Assembly (NCBI GenBank): GCA_900468625.1 | Contig: UBUL01000019.1 | Coordinates: forward strand, 62,001-126,000 | Length of the DNA stretch: 64,000 nucleotides | Origin: Hyphomicrobiales bacterium | Lineage (GTDB): Bacteria; Pseudomonadota; Alphaproteobacteria; Rhizobiales; Rhizobiaceae | Reading direction: 5' to 3' | In this document: one piece after another, positions 54,150 to 61,868 of the stretch | How positions within the stretch are numbered: position 1 is the first letter of the stretch | Layout of the letters: each line of letters starts with the position of its first letter | The notes under the pieces: generated by a model | What the model saw: only the letters and a program-made list of their open reading frames with translations | What the model was told of the DNA's origin: nothing | Databases searched by the model: none | Program-made: the position numbers and the translations under genes

Positions 54150-55507
54150 ACTGGGTGTCTTCCCTTCAGGCGCGGTTGGCAATCGCGATTGGTGCATCCG
54201 TGACGGTGCTGTGGCTTGCAGCCGCCGTCGCCACCGCAGATCGGCTCGAGCGAGAAATGGAGCAGGTCTATGACGACGGTCTGAAGGCGACGGCGGAGCG
54301 CATCTTGCCCATCGCCCAGCATGACTTGCGAGAAGGACATCCCCGACACGAAAGCCCTGAGGTCGGCGAAGAGGACGACAGTCGCCATGACGCGCAGCCG
54401 AAACGCGAATTTCGCTACGGCGAAGATGTGACATTTATTCTGCGTGACAGACAGGGTCGTATCCTGCTTGGCTCTGCAGGAGTGGACGCCTCGGTCTTTC
54501 CTCCTTTCGAGAAGCCGGGATTTTCTCAAACCGACACCCATCAGCTCTATTATGCGGCAAGCGCTGATGGAAGCCTCAGCATTTCGGTGGCGGAACCGCT
54601 GGCACATCGCCAGGAACTGTCAAAAAAAATGTTGCTAGGTTTGGTGCTGCCGCTTTTGATTGTCATTCCGCTGAGCCTGGTGGCGATCCTCGTCGCCGTC
54701 CGGATTTCGCTACGTCCGGTCCGCGCACTCAAACAGGGGCTTTCGCTTCGTGGCGCACAAGATCTCTCTCCATTAGCTGCTGCCGGCCTGCCACGTGAAC
54801 TCCTGCCGATTTCGACGGGCATCAATCAGCTTCTTGCGCGTCTTAAGGGTGCCTTTGACGCCGAGCGGACCTTTGCGGCGAACGTTGCGCATGAGCTTCG
54901 AACCCCCGTTGCCGGCGCGATCGCACAAGCTCAACGCATATGCTCCGAGACGAAAGAGGAGCTGACCGCGGAACGCACGAGGGAGATCGAAACGACGCTC
55001 AAGCGCCTTATGCGCATGTCTGAAAAGCTCATGCAGCTTGCGCGGGCCGAGGGCGGCCGGTTGCGCTCAGACAAAGCGTTCGATCTGAGGTCGGTCCTGC
55101 ATATGATCGTCAAGGATTTCGAACGTGCCGGACTGGAGCGAATCGAGTTGACCATGCCCGAAATGGCCGTTCTATCGCCACTCGATCCCGATGCAGTCGG
55201 TATTCTTGCCCGCAATCTGATCGAAAATGCATTGAAACATGGAGCGCAGGGAAGTCCGGTCCGTGTTACGCTCGACCGCCAAGGAATATTATCCGTCGCC
55301 AATGATGGCGCGATTCTTCCGCCGGAGGCAGTGAACCGGCTCATGCGTCGGTTTGAACGCGGCAACCTTAAGACTGTCGGGAGCGGCCTTGGGCTTGCTA
55401 TCGTCAAGGCGATTGCGGACCGTGTCGGAGCCGCAATCGAGGTTGTGTCACCTCTTCGGGGAAGCGGTGGAGGCGTCGAGGTGCGGGTAAGCTTACCGAT
55501 CAACTGA
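54146..55507 (+). CDS. Sensor histidine kinase (QseC/TctE-like)
   Basis: Membrane kinase of 453 residues. A first helix (about 10-30), a periplasmic domain of about 130 residues with a His/Glu-rich loop (HDLREGHPRHESPEVGEEDD) that could sense a metal, a second helix (LLGLVLPLLIVIPLSLVAIL), HAMP, the H-box with H249 in FAANVAHELRTPVAGAIAQA, and the ATPase N and G boxes (ARNLIENALKHG, GSGLGLAIVKAIADRVG). Cognate of the regulator it overlaps. Confidence 0.92.
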   Translation: MNWVSSLQARLAIAIGASVTVLWLAAAVATADRLEREMEQVYDDGLKATAERILPIAQHDLREGHPRHESPEVGEEDDSRHDAQPKREFRYGEDVTFILRDRQGRILLGSAGVDASVFPPFEKPGFSQTDTHQLYYAASADGSLSISVAEPLAHRQELSKKMLLGLVLPLLIVIPLSLVAILVAVRISLRPVRALKQGLSLRGAQDLSPLAAAGLPRELLPISTGINQLLARLKGAFDAERTFAANVAHELRTPVAGAIAQAQRICSETKEELTAERTREIETTLKRLMRMSEKLMQLARAEGGRLRSDKAFDLRSVLHMIVKDFERAGLERIELTMPEMAVLSPLDPDAVGILARNLIENALKHGAQGSPVRVTLDRQGILSVANDGAILPPEAVNRLMRRFERGNLKTVGSGLGLAIVKAIADRVGAAIEVVSPLRGSGGGVEVRVSLPIN

Positions 55508-55594
55508 TGCGGCACTGACGGTGCACCGTTCAGTGTCAGCGGGCTGGGGGATAGTGACGATCCTGCCACGAGCTTGCGCTACCCGCAGCCACAG

Positions 55595-55861
55595 CTAATG
55601 TGACATGAGGACCGGCAAAAGCGGCTCCTGCAAGACGATGCCGGTCGCCCCGCCCAAGATAAAATCTCGCAATCGAGAATGTCCGAATGCTCCCATGACC
55701 AAAAAATCACCACCAAGTTCCAGCGCGGCCGGCTGGATGCTCTCGCCAATGGAAGAGCTGCTAGCTTGCATGACCGTTGCCCTGGCACTAATACCACTCG
55801 ACCTCAAAATTTCAGCAAGGCGGGATCCGCTGTCGGTCGATAGCGACTTTTGGGCCGTCAC
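55595..55861 (-). pseudogene. Universal stress protein, C-terminal part only
   Basis: The 88-residue frame carries only the last part of a UspA domain: GDFLVMGAFGHSRLRDFILG then GATGIVLQEPLLPVLMSH, with the G-2x-G-9x-G(S/T) ATP-binding pattern, but lacks the N-terminal half and its own ribosome site. The start ATG overlaps the DUF982 stop (ATGA), so the truncated piece may still be translated by coupling. Either a decayed USP or a deletion that fused the tail to the DUF982 operon. Confidence 0.65.
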
Positions 55862-56112
55862 GCTTCAAATATCTGGATGCGGCCTTCTTCGAGCGCAGCC
55901 AGAAAGGCACTCCTTGCGACCAAAGCTTCCACATGACCCTCATGGGCATCGATGAGCGTCCGCTTGGCATTCTTATAGGCGATCCCGTGTGCCTTCGTCG
56001 GCCAGTTCCGTAGCAGATAGTAGGTAGCGGCTTCGGTGTTGGCAATCGTCAGGCGTTGGCTGGATTTTGTGGCCTCGATTGTAATTGGCTTGTTCCACAA
56101 TTGTCCTGTCAT
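55858..56112 (-). CDS. DUF982 small protein
   Basis: Protein of 84 residues from MTGQLWNKPITIEA, a family found mainly in rhizobia and relatives. Visible: NTEAATYYLLRNWPTKAHGI and DAHEGHVEALVARSAFLAAL, a short alpha/beta domain. GGAG precedes ATG 56112. An exact GGAAC-N16-CGTT promoter lies 21-45 bases upstream, so it is very likely stress-induced. Function unknown. Confidence 0.75.
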   Translation of the reverse strand: MTGQLWNKPITIEATKSSQRLTIANTEAATYYLLRNWPTKAHGIAYKNAKRTLIDAHEGHVEALVARSAFLAALEEGRIQIFEA

Positions 56113-56132
56113 CGGGCATCCTCCGCTAGTGG

Positions 56133-56157
56133 AACGACACCGCAGCCAGAATGTTCC
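56133..56157 (-). promoter_or_regulatory. EcfG/RpoE2-type promoter for the DUF982 gene
   Basis: Minus strand: GGAAC at 56157-56153, 16-nt spacer, CGTT at 56136-56133, an exact match to the general-stress consensus, 20 bases before the start codon. Confidence 0.7.
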
Positions 56158-56286
56158 CGAGATGAAACCTGTCACCACGCAACCCATTAGCTCATGCTTG
56201 CATCATTACGATAGGGCCTTTCGTCCGGAACAATTGGATGCCCTGAACGTAAGAACAAGCGATCCAATATTGGAGGGAGGCCGGCG

Positions 56287-57150
56287 GTGTTCGAGGGAAT
56301 GGTACTGGATTATATTGACGTTGGTCCCGGCCTTTTGCGTGTTCGCCACGGCGGCCATGGGCCGCCGTTGTTGCTACTGCACGGCCATCCGCGAACGCAT
56401 ATGACCTGGGGCTATGTCGCGGACTTAATGACTTCATATTTCACGATCGTTTGCCCGGATCTAAGAGGATTCGGAAAGTCGTTCCAGCCGATTGATAGCG
56501 AGAACAGCCGCCATTCTTCGAAACGGGCGAAAGCGTTGGACTGTGTGGCACTGATGCAAGCGTTAGGACATCGGACATTTGCCGTGGCGGGACATGACCG
56601 AGGCAGCTATGTGGCATTCCGCCTTGCCATGGACCGACCGGAAATCGTTACGAAGGTCGGCGTGATCGACAGTATTCCGATTGTTGAGCATCTTGAACGG
56701 ATGGATTGGCGGTTTGCGCGTGACTGGTATCATTGGTTCTTCTTTGCGCAGCCGGAAAGGCCCGAACAGGCGATCAACGCCGATCCAGAGGCATGGTACA
56801 CTGCCATTCACCCGGATCTCATGGGAGAAGAGGCCTATGATGACCTCTTGACGGCGATCCATAATCCAGCCGTCGTCCATGGGATGATCGAGGATTACAG
56901 AGCGGGATTGACGGTTGACAGGGAGGACGAGCTGCGGGACCGGATTGCTGGGAGGCGGGTCACATGCCCATTGCTCTGCCTTTGGTCGACGAGAGACGAT
57001 CTCAAGCATTTCTTCGGTGACCCGAGGGAAATTTGGCGGTCGTGGGCGATGGATGTCACGGGTCACGGTATCGAAAGCGGCCACCATGTCGCTGAAGAAA
57101 ACCCCGCGGATCTTGCAAATTCGCTACGACGTTTTTTCAGCGACGGATGA
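56287..57150 (+). CDS. Alpha/beta hydrolase, haloacetate dehalogenase/epoxide hydrolase-like
   Basis: Cytoplasmic hydrolase of 287 residues. The oxyanion motif is LLLHGHPRTHMTWGYV, the nucleophile is D104 in AGHDRGSYVAFRLAMDRPE (an aspartate, as in dehalogenases and epoxide hydrolases, not a serine), and the catalytic histidine is in ESGHHVAEENPADLA near the end. The family includes fluoroacetate dehalogenases; the actual substrate is unknown. It stands alone, divergent from the DUF982 gene. Confidence 0.85.
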   Translation: MFEGMVLDYIDVGPGLLRVRHGGHGPPLLLLHGHPRTHMTWGYVADLMTSYFTIVCPDLRGFGKSFQPIDSENSRHSSKRAKALDCVALMQALGHRTFAVAGHDRGSYVAFRLAMDRPEIVTKVGVIDSIPIVEHLERMDWRFARDWYHWFFFAQPERPEQAINADPEAWYTAIHPDLMGEEAYDDLLTAIHNPAVVHGMIEDYRAGLTVDREDELRDRIAGRRVTCPLLCLWSTRDDLKHFFGDPREIWRSWAMDVTGHGIESGHHVAEENPADLANSLRRFFSDG

Positions 57151-57285
57151 ATCGGCGACCGCGCCGATCCACTATCAAACCCGATTGGGACAGCGTTTAC
57201 GCAAAGGACATCAGTGTTTCTATTGGTCACCAGGCGGTCTGCGCCATCGCAATGACGCACAGAGCAAATTCCTTGCGGTTGCGGC

Positions 57286-58191
57286 TCAAGGGCGACGGAC
57301 ACGCGTGTCAATAAGCAGGTCCTCTTCTTCGTCGCGCTGACGGCCACCAAGGGCTGAAGCTGCCGATGCTATGAATGCGCCGACCAGGAGAGACAGGGAA
57401 CCGACCAGCGCGGTCGTTGCTCCTGTCTTCCTGGCTTTGTCAGCGGCTTCTTTTGCTGCCGATTTGGCGTCGTCGATTTGCTTGAGCACAGCATCGACAC
57501 GGTTGCGGGCATCCGTTTCGGAAAGGCCGGTGCGAGCGGAAATTATCGTTGCGATATAGGATTTGTCTCCATCCGGGAGCGGCCCGCTTGCTGCGCTCTG
57601 CAGGAGAATTCGGGAAATTTCGGCGGCGGCTGCTCCATCGTCGGACCGCGCCCGGTCCGCAGCCTTTGCAGGCCGGAGGAGGGCATCGGTAAAATACGCA
57701 GTCGAGTCCGTGTAGCGTGCCGATGCTGCCGAAGCGCCGGCACTAACCGCAGTTTGCGCGACTTGGCCGGCAGCATTGGCAGACGCACTCGTCAGCGAAG
57801 TCAATGAAGAGGCGAGAAACCCTGCCACGAACACCGTCGCCAGCGCCCAACTCAGAAACCCATGTGCGGTGTCGCGAAAAAAGACTTCGTCCGAGTGGAC
57901 TTCAACCCATTTCGTGCGGAGCCGACCGGTTAAATAGCCACCGATCGCTGATGATAGCCATTGAACCACCACCAGCCAGATCGCCGCAGTGATGCCGACG
58001 GTAGTTGCCGAACTGCTCTGACCGGACCATGGAGATACCATCGTAAGCCCAACGCCTGAACCGAGCAGCAGAAGAATTAGGGCAATCCCGGTTGATGCAA
58101 GGGCGCCTCCGAAGATGGGTCCCCAGACAATAGCGGGCTTGGAGGATTCGATAGGGCGCGCGCCTGCCGACGCGTTTTCGACGACGGACAT
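57286..58191 (-). CDS. Membrane protein of unknown function
   Basis: Protein of 301 residues with helices at about 20-50 (WGPIFGGALASTGIALILLL), 65-90, 110-135 (GFLSWALATVFVAGFLASSL) and near the C-terminus (GATTALVGSLSLLVGAFIAS). Between them lies a soluble part with SETDARNRVDAVLKQIDDAK and an Ala-rich coiled region. GGAGG precedes ATG 58191 and overlaps the end of the 25-residue gene upstream, so both come from the same stress-type promoter. No function known to me. Confidence 0.7.
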   Translation of the reverse strand: MSVVENASAGARPIESSKPAIVWGPIFGGALASTGIALILLLLGSGVGLTMVSPWSGQSSSATTVGITAAIWLVVVQWLSSAIGGYLTGRLRTKWVEVHSDEVFFRDTAHGFLSWALATVFVAGFLASSLTSLTSASANAAGQVAQTAVSAGASAASARYTDSTAYFTDALLRPAKAADRARSDDGAAAAEISRILLQSAASGPLPDGDKSYIATIISARTGLSETDARNRVDAVLKQIDDAKSAAKEAADKARKTGATTALVGSLSLLVGAFIASAASALGGRQRDEEEDLLIDTRVRRP

Positions 58192-58200
58192 GGGCGCCTC

Positions 58201-58278
58201 CTATCGCGTGAAGAGAACGAGAAGAATGACGATCGGCAATGGAATGCCGAGAAGCCAGAGCAGAATACCTCGACCCAT
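58201..58278 (-). CDS. 25-residue hydrophobic membrane peptide
   Basis: A 26-codon frame starts at 58278 (MGRGILLWLLGIPLPIVILL) and stops at 58201. GGAGG lies 9 bases before the ATG, and an exact GGAAC-N16-CGTT promoter ends 36 bases upstream. The peptide is one membrane helix with a Leu-Gly-Ile-Pro kink and a short basic end. Its stop is 9 bases before the 301-residue membrane protein, with which it forms an operon and may interact. Confidence 0.72.
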   Translation of the reverse strand: MGRGILLWLLGIPLPIVILLVLFTR

Positions 58279-58313
58279 TTGAGTATCCTCCGAAGGGTAA
58301 TTGATGCCTACCG

Positions 58314-58338
58314 AACGGCGTTCGAGACGGTTTGTTCC
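58314..58338 (-). promoter_or_regulatory. EcfG/RpoE2-type promoter for the 25-residue peptide operon
   Basis: Minus strand: GGAAC at 58338-58334, 16-nt spacer, CGTT at 58317-58314: exact match to the consensus. Confidence 0.7.
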
Positions 58339-58492
58339 GATGTCTTCATCAGTCTTGCGTAAGGTATGATTTACGTCCGATCGAGCGGCAGATCATGCTG
58401 GATGTCATCCTGGCGTAACAGCAGGAGTGCACAGCCATTGCGGGGCTTATAGCGACGGTTTTTCCTTCTTCTGACGCATTCTCTGATGCGGC

Positions 58493-58708
58493 CTACTGCA
58501 ATGGCATCTGCCTGGTCAGCTCATCGAAGGACGGCGTTTGCCGTTTCGCTGCCATCAGCAGGTCGAGTTCAATTGAAGAAGGGCCGAAGCGGACGAAGAG
58601 ATCCTGTGCCACACCCTCATCGAGGTTATACTTCCGCCGAAACTCCGCCAGGGTATAGGCCACGCCTCTTAAAGGACGACGTCGTTCGAAGGCCCGTTGC
58701 GTTTTCAT
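58493..58708 (-). CDS. Small basic hypothetical protein
   Basis: Protein of 71 residues from MKTQRAFERRRPLRG. The middle (YTLAEFRRKYNLDEGVAQDL followed by FVRFGPSSIELDLLMAAK) looks like a small helical domain. ATG 58708 is chosen because GAGG lies 9 bases upstream; in-frame ATGs at 58717 and 58807 are worse placed. A GGAAC-N18-TT element lies at 58765-58741 on the same strand. No family recognised. Confidence 0.55.
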   Translation of the reverse strand: MKTQRAFERRRPLRGVAYTLAEFRRKYNLDEGVAQDLFVRFGPSSIELDLLMAAKRQTPSFDELTRQMPLQ

Positions 58709-58740
58709 ATGGGTCATCCTCTTTGCTTCGCTCAAAGCAA

Positions 58741-58765
58741 AATTGTCGTTGTAGGTGAAAGTTCC
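58741..58765 (-). promoter_or_regulatory. Weaker EcfG/RpoE2-type promoter candidate
   Basis: Minus strand: GGAAC at 58765-58761, 18 bases, TT at 58742-58741. It fits GGAAC-N18-TT but the -10 reads AATT rather than CGTT. 32 bases before ATG 58708. Confidence 0.35.
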
Positions 58766-58867
58766 ATTCAGCGCGAAAAATCGCGACATATAACGGCTAG
58801 ATTGCAAAGAAAGGTGGGGCTAAGTTTTTGGAGTAGCACTGAGTGCCTGCTGCTTCTCTATGGGTGA

Positions 58868-59035
58868 GCGGGTCCTTTACTCGGCGAAGCGGTCGCCGGT
58901 CCCGTTATGATGATCCTGATGCTCATTGCATCGAATCCCAAGGTTATGAACCAGTTCCTGGTGAGAAGGATTGGAGACATTTGGCTGGGCATCCTGGGGG
59001 CGATGTTCGCGGCTATTGTCGGCATGGGGTCACTG
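58868..59035 (+). pseudogene. Remnant of an Nramp-type metal transporter, C-terminal end
   Basis: After a stop at 58865-58867 the plus frame reads AGPLLGEAVAGPVMMILMLI, ASNPKVMNQFLVRRIGDIWL and GILGAMFAAIVGMGS: two membrane helices joined by the asparagine-lysine loop typical of Nramp C-termini. The start and about 400 residues are missing. It now carries the promoter of the next small gene. Confidence 0.45.
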
Positions 59036-59056
59036 CAATCTTTTGGGATTTGCTCT

Positions 59057-59081
59057 GGAACCGAATGTTCCTCCAACTGTT
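59057..59081 (+). promoter_or_regulatory. EcfG/RpoE2-type promoter candidate for the repeat peptide
   Basis: GGAAC at 59057-59061, 16-nt spacer, TGTT at 59078-59081, 48 bases before ATG 59130. Confidence 0.5.
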
Positions 59082-59129
59082 GGAAACCGGAGACCATGGA
59101 GTCTCGCAATTCCGAAAAGGAGAAAAATC

Positions 59130-59303
59130 ATGGCTTCCCACGGTGGATCCCACGAACAGCACGTCAAAGCAGGCCAGCAGAGCCACAAGAATTCCGACGC
59201 GAAGCATGCTTCTGGCAATAGGGAGCAACAGTCTGGCGGTGAACGCGGCGGGTCGCATGAGCAGCATGTGAAGGCTGGTCAGCAAAGCCACAAGAATTCC
59301 TGA
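59130..59303 (+). CDS. Small hydrophilic repeat peptide, stress-type
   Basis: Protein of 57 residues with two near-identical repeats, GGSHEQHVKAGQQSHKNS, separated by a Gly/Ser/Asn-rich linker. It is fully hydrophilic and has no cysteine, as in hydrophilin/KGG-type (GsiB, Con-10) stress peptides, although the KGG motif itself is absent. AAAAGGAG lies 8 bases before the ATG, a stress-type promoter 48 bases upstream, and a terminator follows directly. The two repeats differ at many third codon positions, so the duplication is old and the protein sequence is under selection. Confidence 0.75.
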   Translation: MASHGGSHEQHVKAGQQSHKNSDAKHASGNREQQSGGERGGSHEQHVKAGQQSHKNS

Positions 59304-59315
59304 TCGCGTCTGTGA

Positions 59316-59343
59316 AGAAGTCCGCAGTGCGGACTTCTTTCCG
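59316..59343 (+). terminator. Rho-independent terminator of the repeat peptide gene
   Basis: Inverted repeat AAGAAGTCCGCA (59316-59327) and TGCGGACTTCTT (59329-59340), followed by T and C residues, 12 bases after the stop codon. Confidence 0.75.
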
Positions 59344-60073
59344 TCAGCGCGACGCGTTCAATCGGTATCAGCAGCGACCTATAGTCCCGTCTTCGATCGG
59401 CTTCCGCGAAAAAGGCGACATCAACGCCGAGCTGACAAGATTAGAGACCAAAGGATCGGTCGAGCCGTCGGCCAGATGGTTCTGGGCGTTGGGAAAACGT
59501 CGTCGATGCTCGACCAGTGCGACGCGAAGATTGCCTGCCGAAAGCCAGGCGAGGTCGCGAAGGCCACGACTCCGAGTTGGTGAATGTCGAATGCTTCCGC
59601 TGCTTGCTACCGTGGGTGAATTCGCCATCATGATGCCTGGCCTGCCGGCAACGGAAGCGGCGACATGTGCCGGCGTCTGTCAAGCTCTCTTTCAGGCAAA
59701 TGAAACTGCCGGACTGCGAAGTGTCCCATTGGCGCATTGTTTGCGATCGGCGAAGTGACAGGGAGCGGTGCAGGCTACGAGGTTGCCTTGAAATCGGCGA
59801 ATGCGGTCCTCTGCTGCGAATGCGGCTGGCGTGAAAGTGTCGTGCTGGACGCAATCTCCGGGCAGACCAATTCGCCTCATATCCTCTCAAAGCAGTTTGT
59901 TGAAAAAGCGCCTCGAGAACGAATTCCTTGAAGGTTAGCCGGCGCGGCCTTTCGACGATAAAATTGCGCAATGTAGGAACAACCACCAAGCTAAATGCGG
60001 CATTGAGATCAGGTCGCTTGAAATGAAAATGCCCGCACAGGCGGGCAAATCCTTCCTTGTTGAAAGCAAGCTG
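59344..60073. other. Gene-poor stretch
   Basis: About 730 bases with overlapping open frames on both strands (for example 59441-59989 minus) that lack ribosome sites and show Arg/Ser/Pro-rich shadow composition. Probably decayed sequence; no family, RNA or repeat recognised. Confidence 0.4.
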
Positions 60074-60376
60074 CTATCGCAGCACTTCCAGTCCTTTTCG
60101 TTCAACAATATCAAGGATCTTGATGGCCGTGCTGCTGGGTTTCTTCGTTCCCTGCTCCCATGCGGCAACCGTGATCTTCTTAACGTTGATGAACTGAGCA
60201 AACACGGCTTGGCTGACCTTGTTTGAGTTCCGGATTTTCTTGATTTCCTCGGGCGTATAGTCACGAAGAGGAGGAAGGCAGAGAGCGTCGAACTCCCGCA
60301 TCGTCACATCATCCACAAAGCCGGCTTCGTGCAGTCGCGCAGCAGACTTATGAACGTTCTTAAGAATTCTGCTCAT
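60074..60376 (-). CDS. higA: HigA-like HTH antitoxin
   Basis: Antitoxin of 100 residues. The C-terminal XRE-type helix-turn-helix is in IKKIRNSNKVSQAVFAQFIN and VKKITVAAWEQGTKKPSSTA, after the family segment LCLPPLRDYTPEEIKK. It overlaps the end of the toxin gene by 17 bases. Toxin first, antitoxin second is the HigBA order. Confidence 0.87.
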   Translation of the reverse strand: MSRILKNVHKSAARLHEAGFVDDVTMREFDALCLPPLRDYTPEEIKKIRNSNKVSQAVFAQFINVKKITVAAWEQGTKKPSSTAIKILDIVERKGLEVLR

Positions 60377-60749
60377 GGCACTGAACCTCCAGTATCTGTT
60401 TCAGTTCAATCATCTCAGCGAGCTTTTTGTCGTCAGCGAGCATGTAGAAATCACATAGCTTTCGAAGGGCTTCCTTTTCCTTCTTCGTGATATTGTCAGT
60501 CTCGTTCTTGGCGAAGCCGTGGACGAAAATAAGCCTGTCGCTCTGACGATGGCCAACGATAGTCCGATAACTTCCACGCTTGCCACGCCCTGGTGCCGCC
60601 ACTCGCTTCTTGAGAAGAAAGCCGCCCAATCTGGCATCGACCAATCCAGCTTCGATCTCCTTTGCGGCATCACACAACATGGCATCCGTCACGTTGTACT
60701 CTCCGGCCCAGTCCTCGAACTCCAAGTCCTTCAAAACTCTCACTGGCAA
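60360..60749 (-). CDS. higB: HigB-like RelE-superfamily toxin
   Basis: Predicted mRNA interferase toxin of about 129 residues. The core DAMLCDAAKEIEAGLVDARL, KKRVAAPGRGKRGSYRTIVG and RLIFVHGFAKNETDNITKKE matches RelE-type HigB proteins, with the basic Lys/Arg residues expected for catalysis. TTG 60749 (LPVRVLKDLE) is preferred because a GGAG lies 11 bases upstream and the family N-terminus begins there; an in-frame ATG at 60794 would add 15 unlike residues and put a palindrome inside the gene. Confidence 0.8.
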   Translation of the reverse strand: MPVRVLKDLEFEDWAGEYNVTDAMLCDAAKEIEAGLVDARLGGFLLKKRVAAPGRGKRGSYRTIVGHRQSDRLIFVHGFAKNETDNITKKEKEALRKLCDFYMLADDKKLAEMIELKQILEVQCHEQNS

Positions 60750-60753
60750 TTTA

Positions 60754-60772
60754 TATATTACTCCGTGATATA
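60754..60772. promoter_or_regulatory. Near-palindrome at the start of higBA
   Basis: TATATTA-CTCCG-TGATATA, one mismatch from the TATATCA-N5-TGATATA sites at 12.8-15.6 kb, directly before the TTG start of the toxin and covering its ribosome site. HigA/HigBA autoregulation is the simplest reading; likeness to the other sites may be chance. Confidence 0.4.
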
Positions 60773-60875
60773 GATGGCAAGCAAGATTTTGCAAAATCTC
60801 GCACCCGGAACGGCATCGACAACTGCAGCCACTGGTTGATATTTGTCGCCATACATAAATATTCCTTGAACATTT

Positions 60876-61868
60876 TCAATCCATGCCGACGCTGACCATG
60901 CCTTCCCGCGACACCCGGCGCTCTAGCTTCAGAACGGATTTGAACGGTGCCAGCGGTAATGGTCGCAGATGTGGCCGCTCCTCGGCAAAGGCTTCATTGA
61001 CGACCCGCTGGGTCGTGGCATGCTTCCTTGGATTGGCGACGGTATCCAGCCAGTGCCGGAGCTGGGCGTTCAGATCATCGAGGTTGCGAAACGAACGGGC
61101 GAGGAAGAAGTCTTCGCGGATATAGCGGAAGGGTCTCTCGACCTTGCCCTTCGTCTTGGCCCGATAAGGTTTGCAGGCCTTCGGGTGGAAACCGTAGTGG
61201 CGTGCCAGGTCAATGAGAGCACGGTTATAGACGATGCCTTCTGTCTGGCCTTCGCCGATGACGGCGGTCTTCATTCGGTCGTAAAGCACTTCCCGCGGGG
61301 CGCCGCCGAGAGCCTCGAAGGCCGCGATGTGGCACCGCAGGACGGTCGGCAGGTTCTGATGCATGACAAAGCGTGCCCAGATGAGGCGGCTGTGACCCAG
61401 CACCATCGAGAACAACCAGACGATCCTCGGCGTCGTCGGTTCGTCAGTGAAGACGACATGAAACTGGGCGAAATCGACCTGGGCCTGCTCACCAGGCGGC
61501 GTCTCGAAACGAACTTCAAAGCCCTGACTTGCAACGGGGCGTATATCGCGGAGAAAATCCGTCACAGCCGTGTAGCCGCCGGTATAGCCTCGCTCACGCA
61601 ATTCTCGAAATAATCGACTGCCGGTCAGACCGGGGTAGGATTTTACCCGCTCCTGTAGGTAAGAAGCGAACGGGTCGATGACTGTCGCCCGAGGCTTTCT
61701 TGGACCATAGGCCGGAGCCTCAAGGCCTCGCTCTATGTATTTGCGCACCGTCTTGCGATCGATGCCAGTTTCTCTGGAAATAGCCGACACCGTCAGCCCC
61801 TGCTGATGCAGATCCAGGATCATGATCGTCTCCCTCAGCTTGATCACCAATATCCCCCTTCCGACCAT
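60876..61868 (-). pseudogene. istA: IstA transposase, C-terminally truncated
   Basis: IS21 transposase frame of 330 residues from MVGRGILVIKLRE. The N-terminal helix-turn-helix (LHQQGLTVSAISRETGIDRK, TVRKYIERGLEAPAYGPRKP) and the DDE core (ETPPGEQAQVDFAQFHVVFT, FEALGGAPREVLYDRMKTAV, KPYRAKTKGKVERPFRYIRE) are present. After ERRVSREGMVSVG the protein diverges from the family and stops two residues later, losing the C-terminal domain. With no istB it cannot move on its own. Confidence 0.85.

Noticed and set aside
56227..56251. GGAAC-N16-CGTA before the alpha/beta hydrolase
   Set aside because: The -10 lacks the TT needed for the GGAAC-N18-TT consensus, so it was not annotated as a stress promoter.
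58907..59221. 104-codon plus frame across the Nramp-like remnant and repeat peptide
   Set aside because: Only its first third looks like a membrane protein; the rest runs out of frame through the repeat peptide gene.
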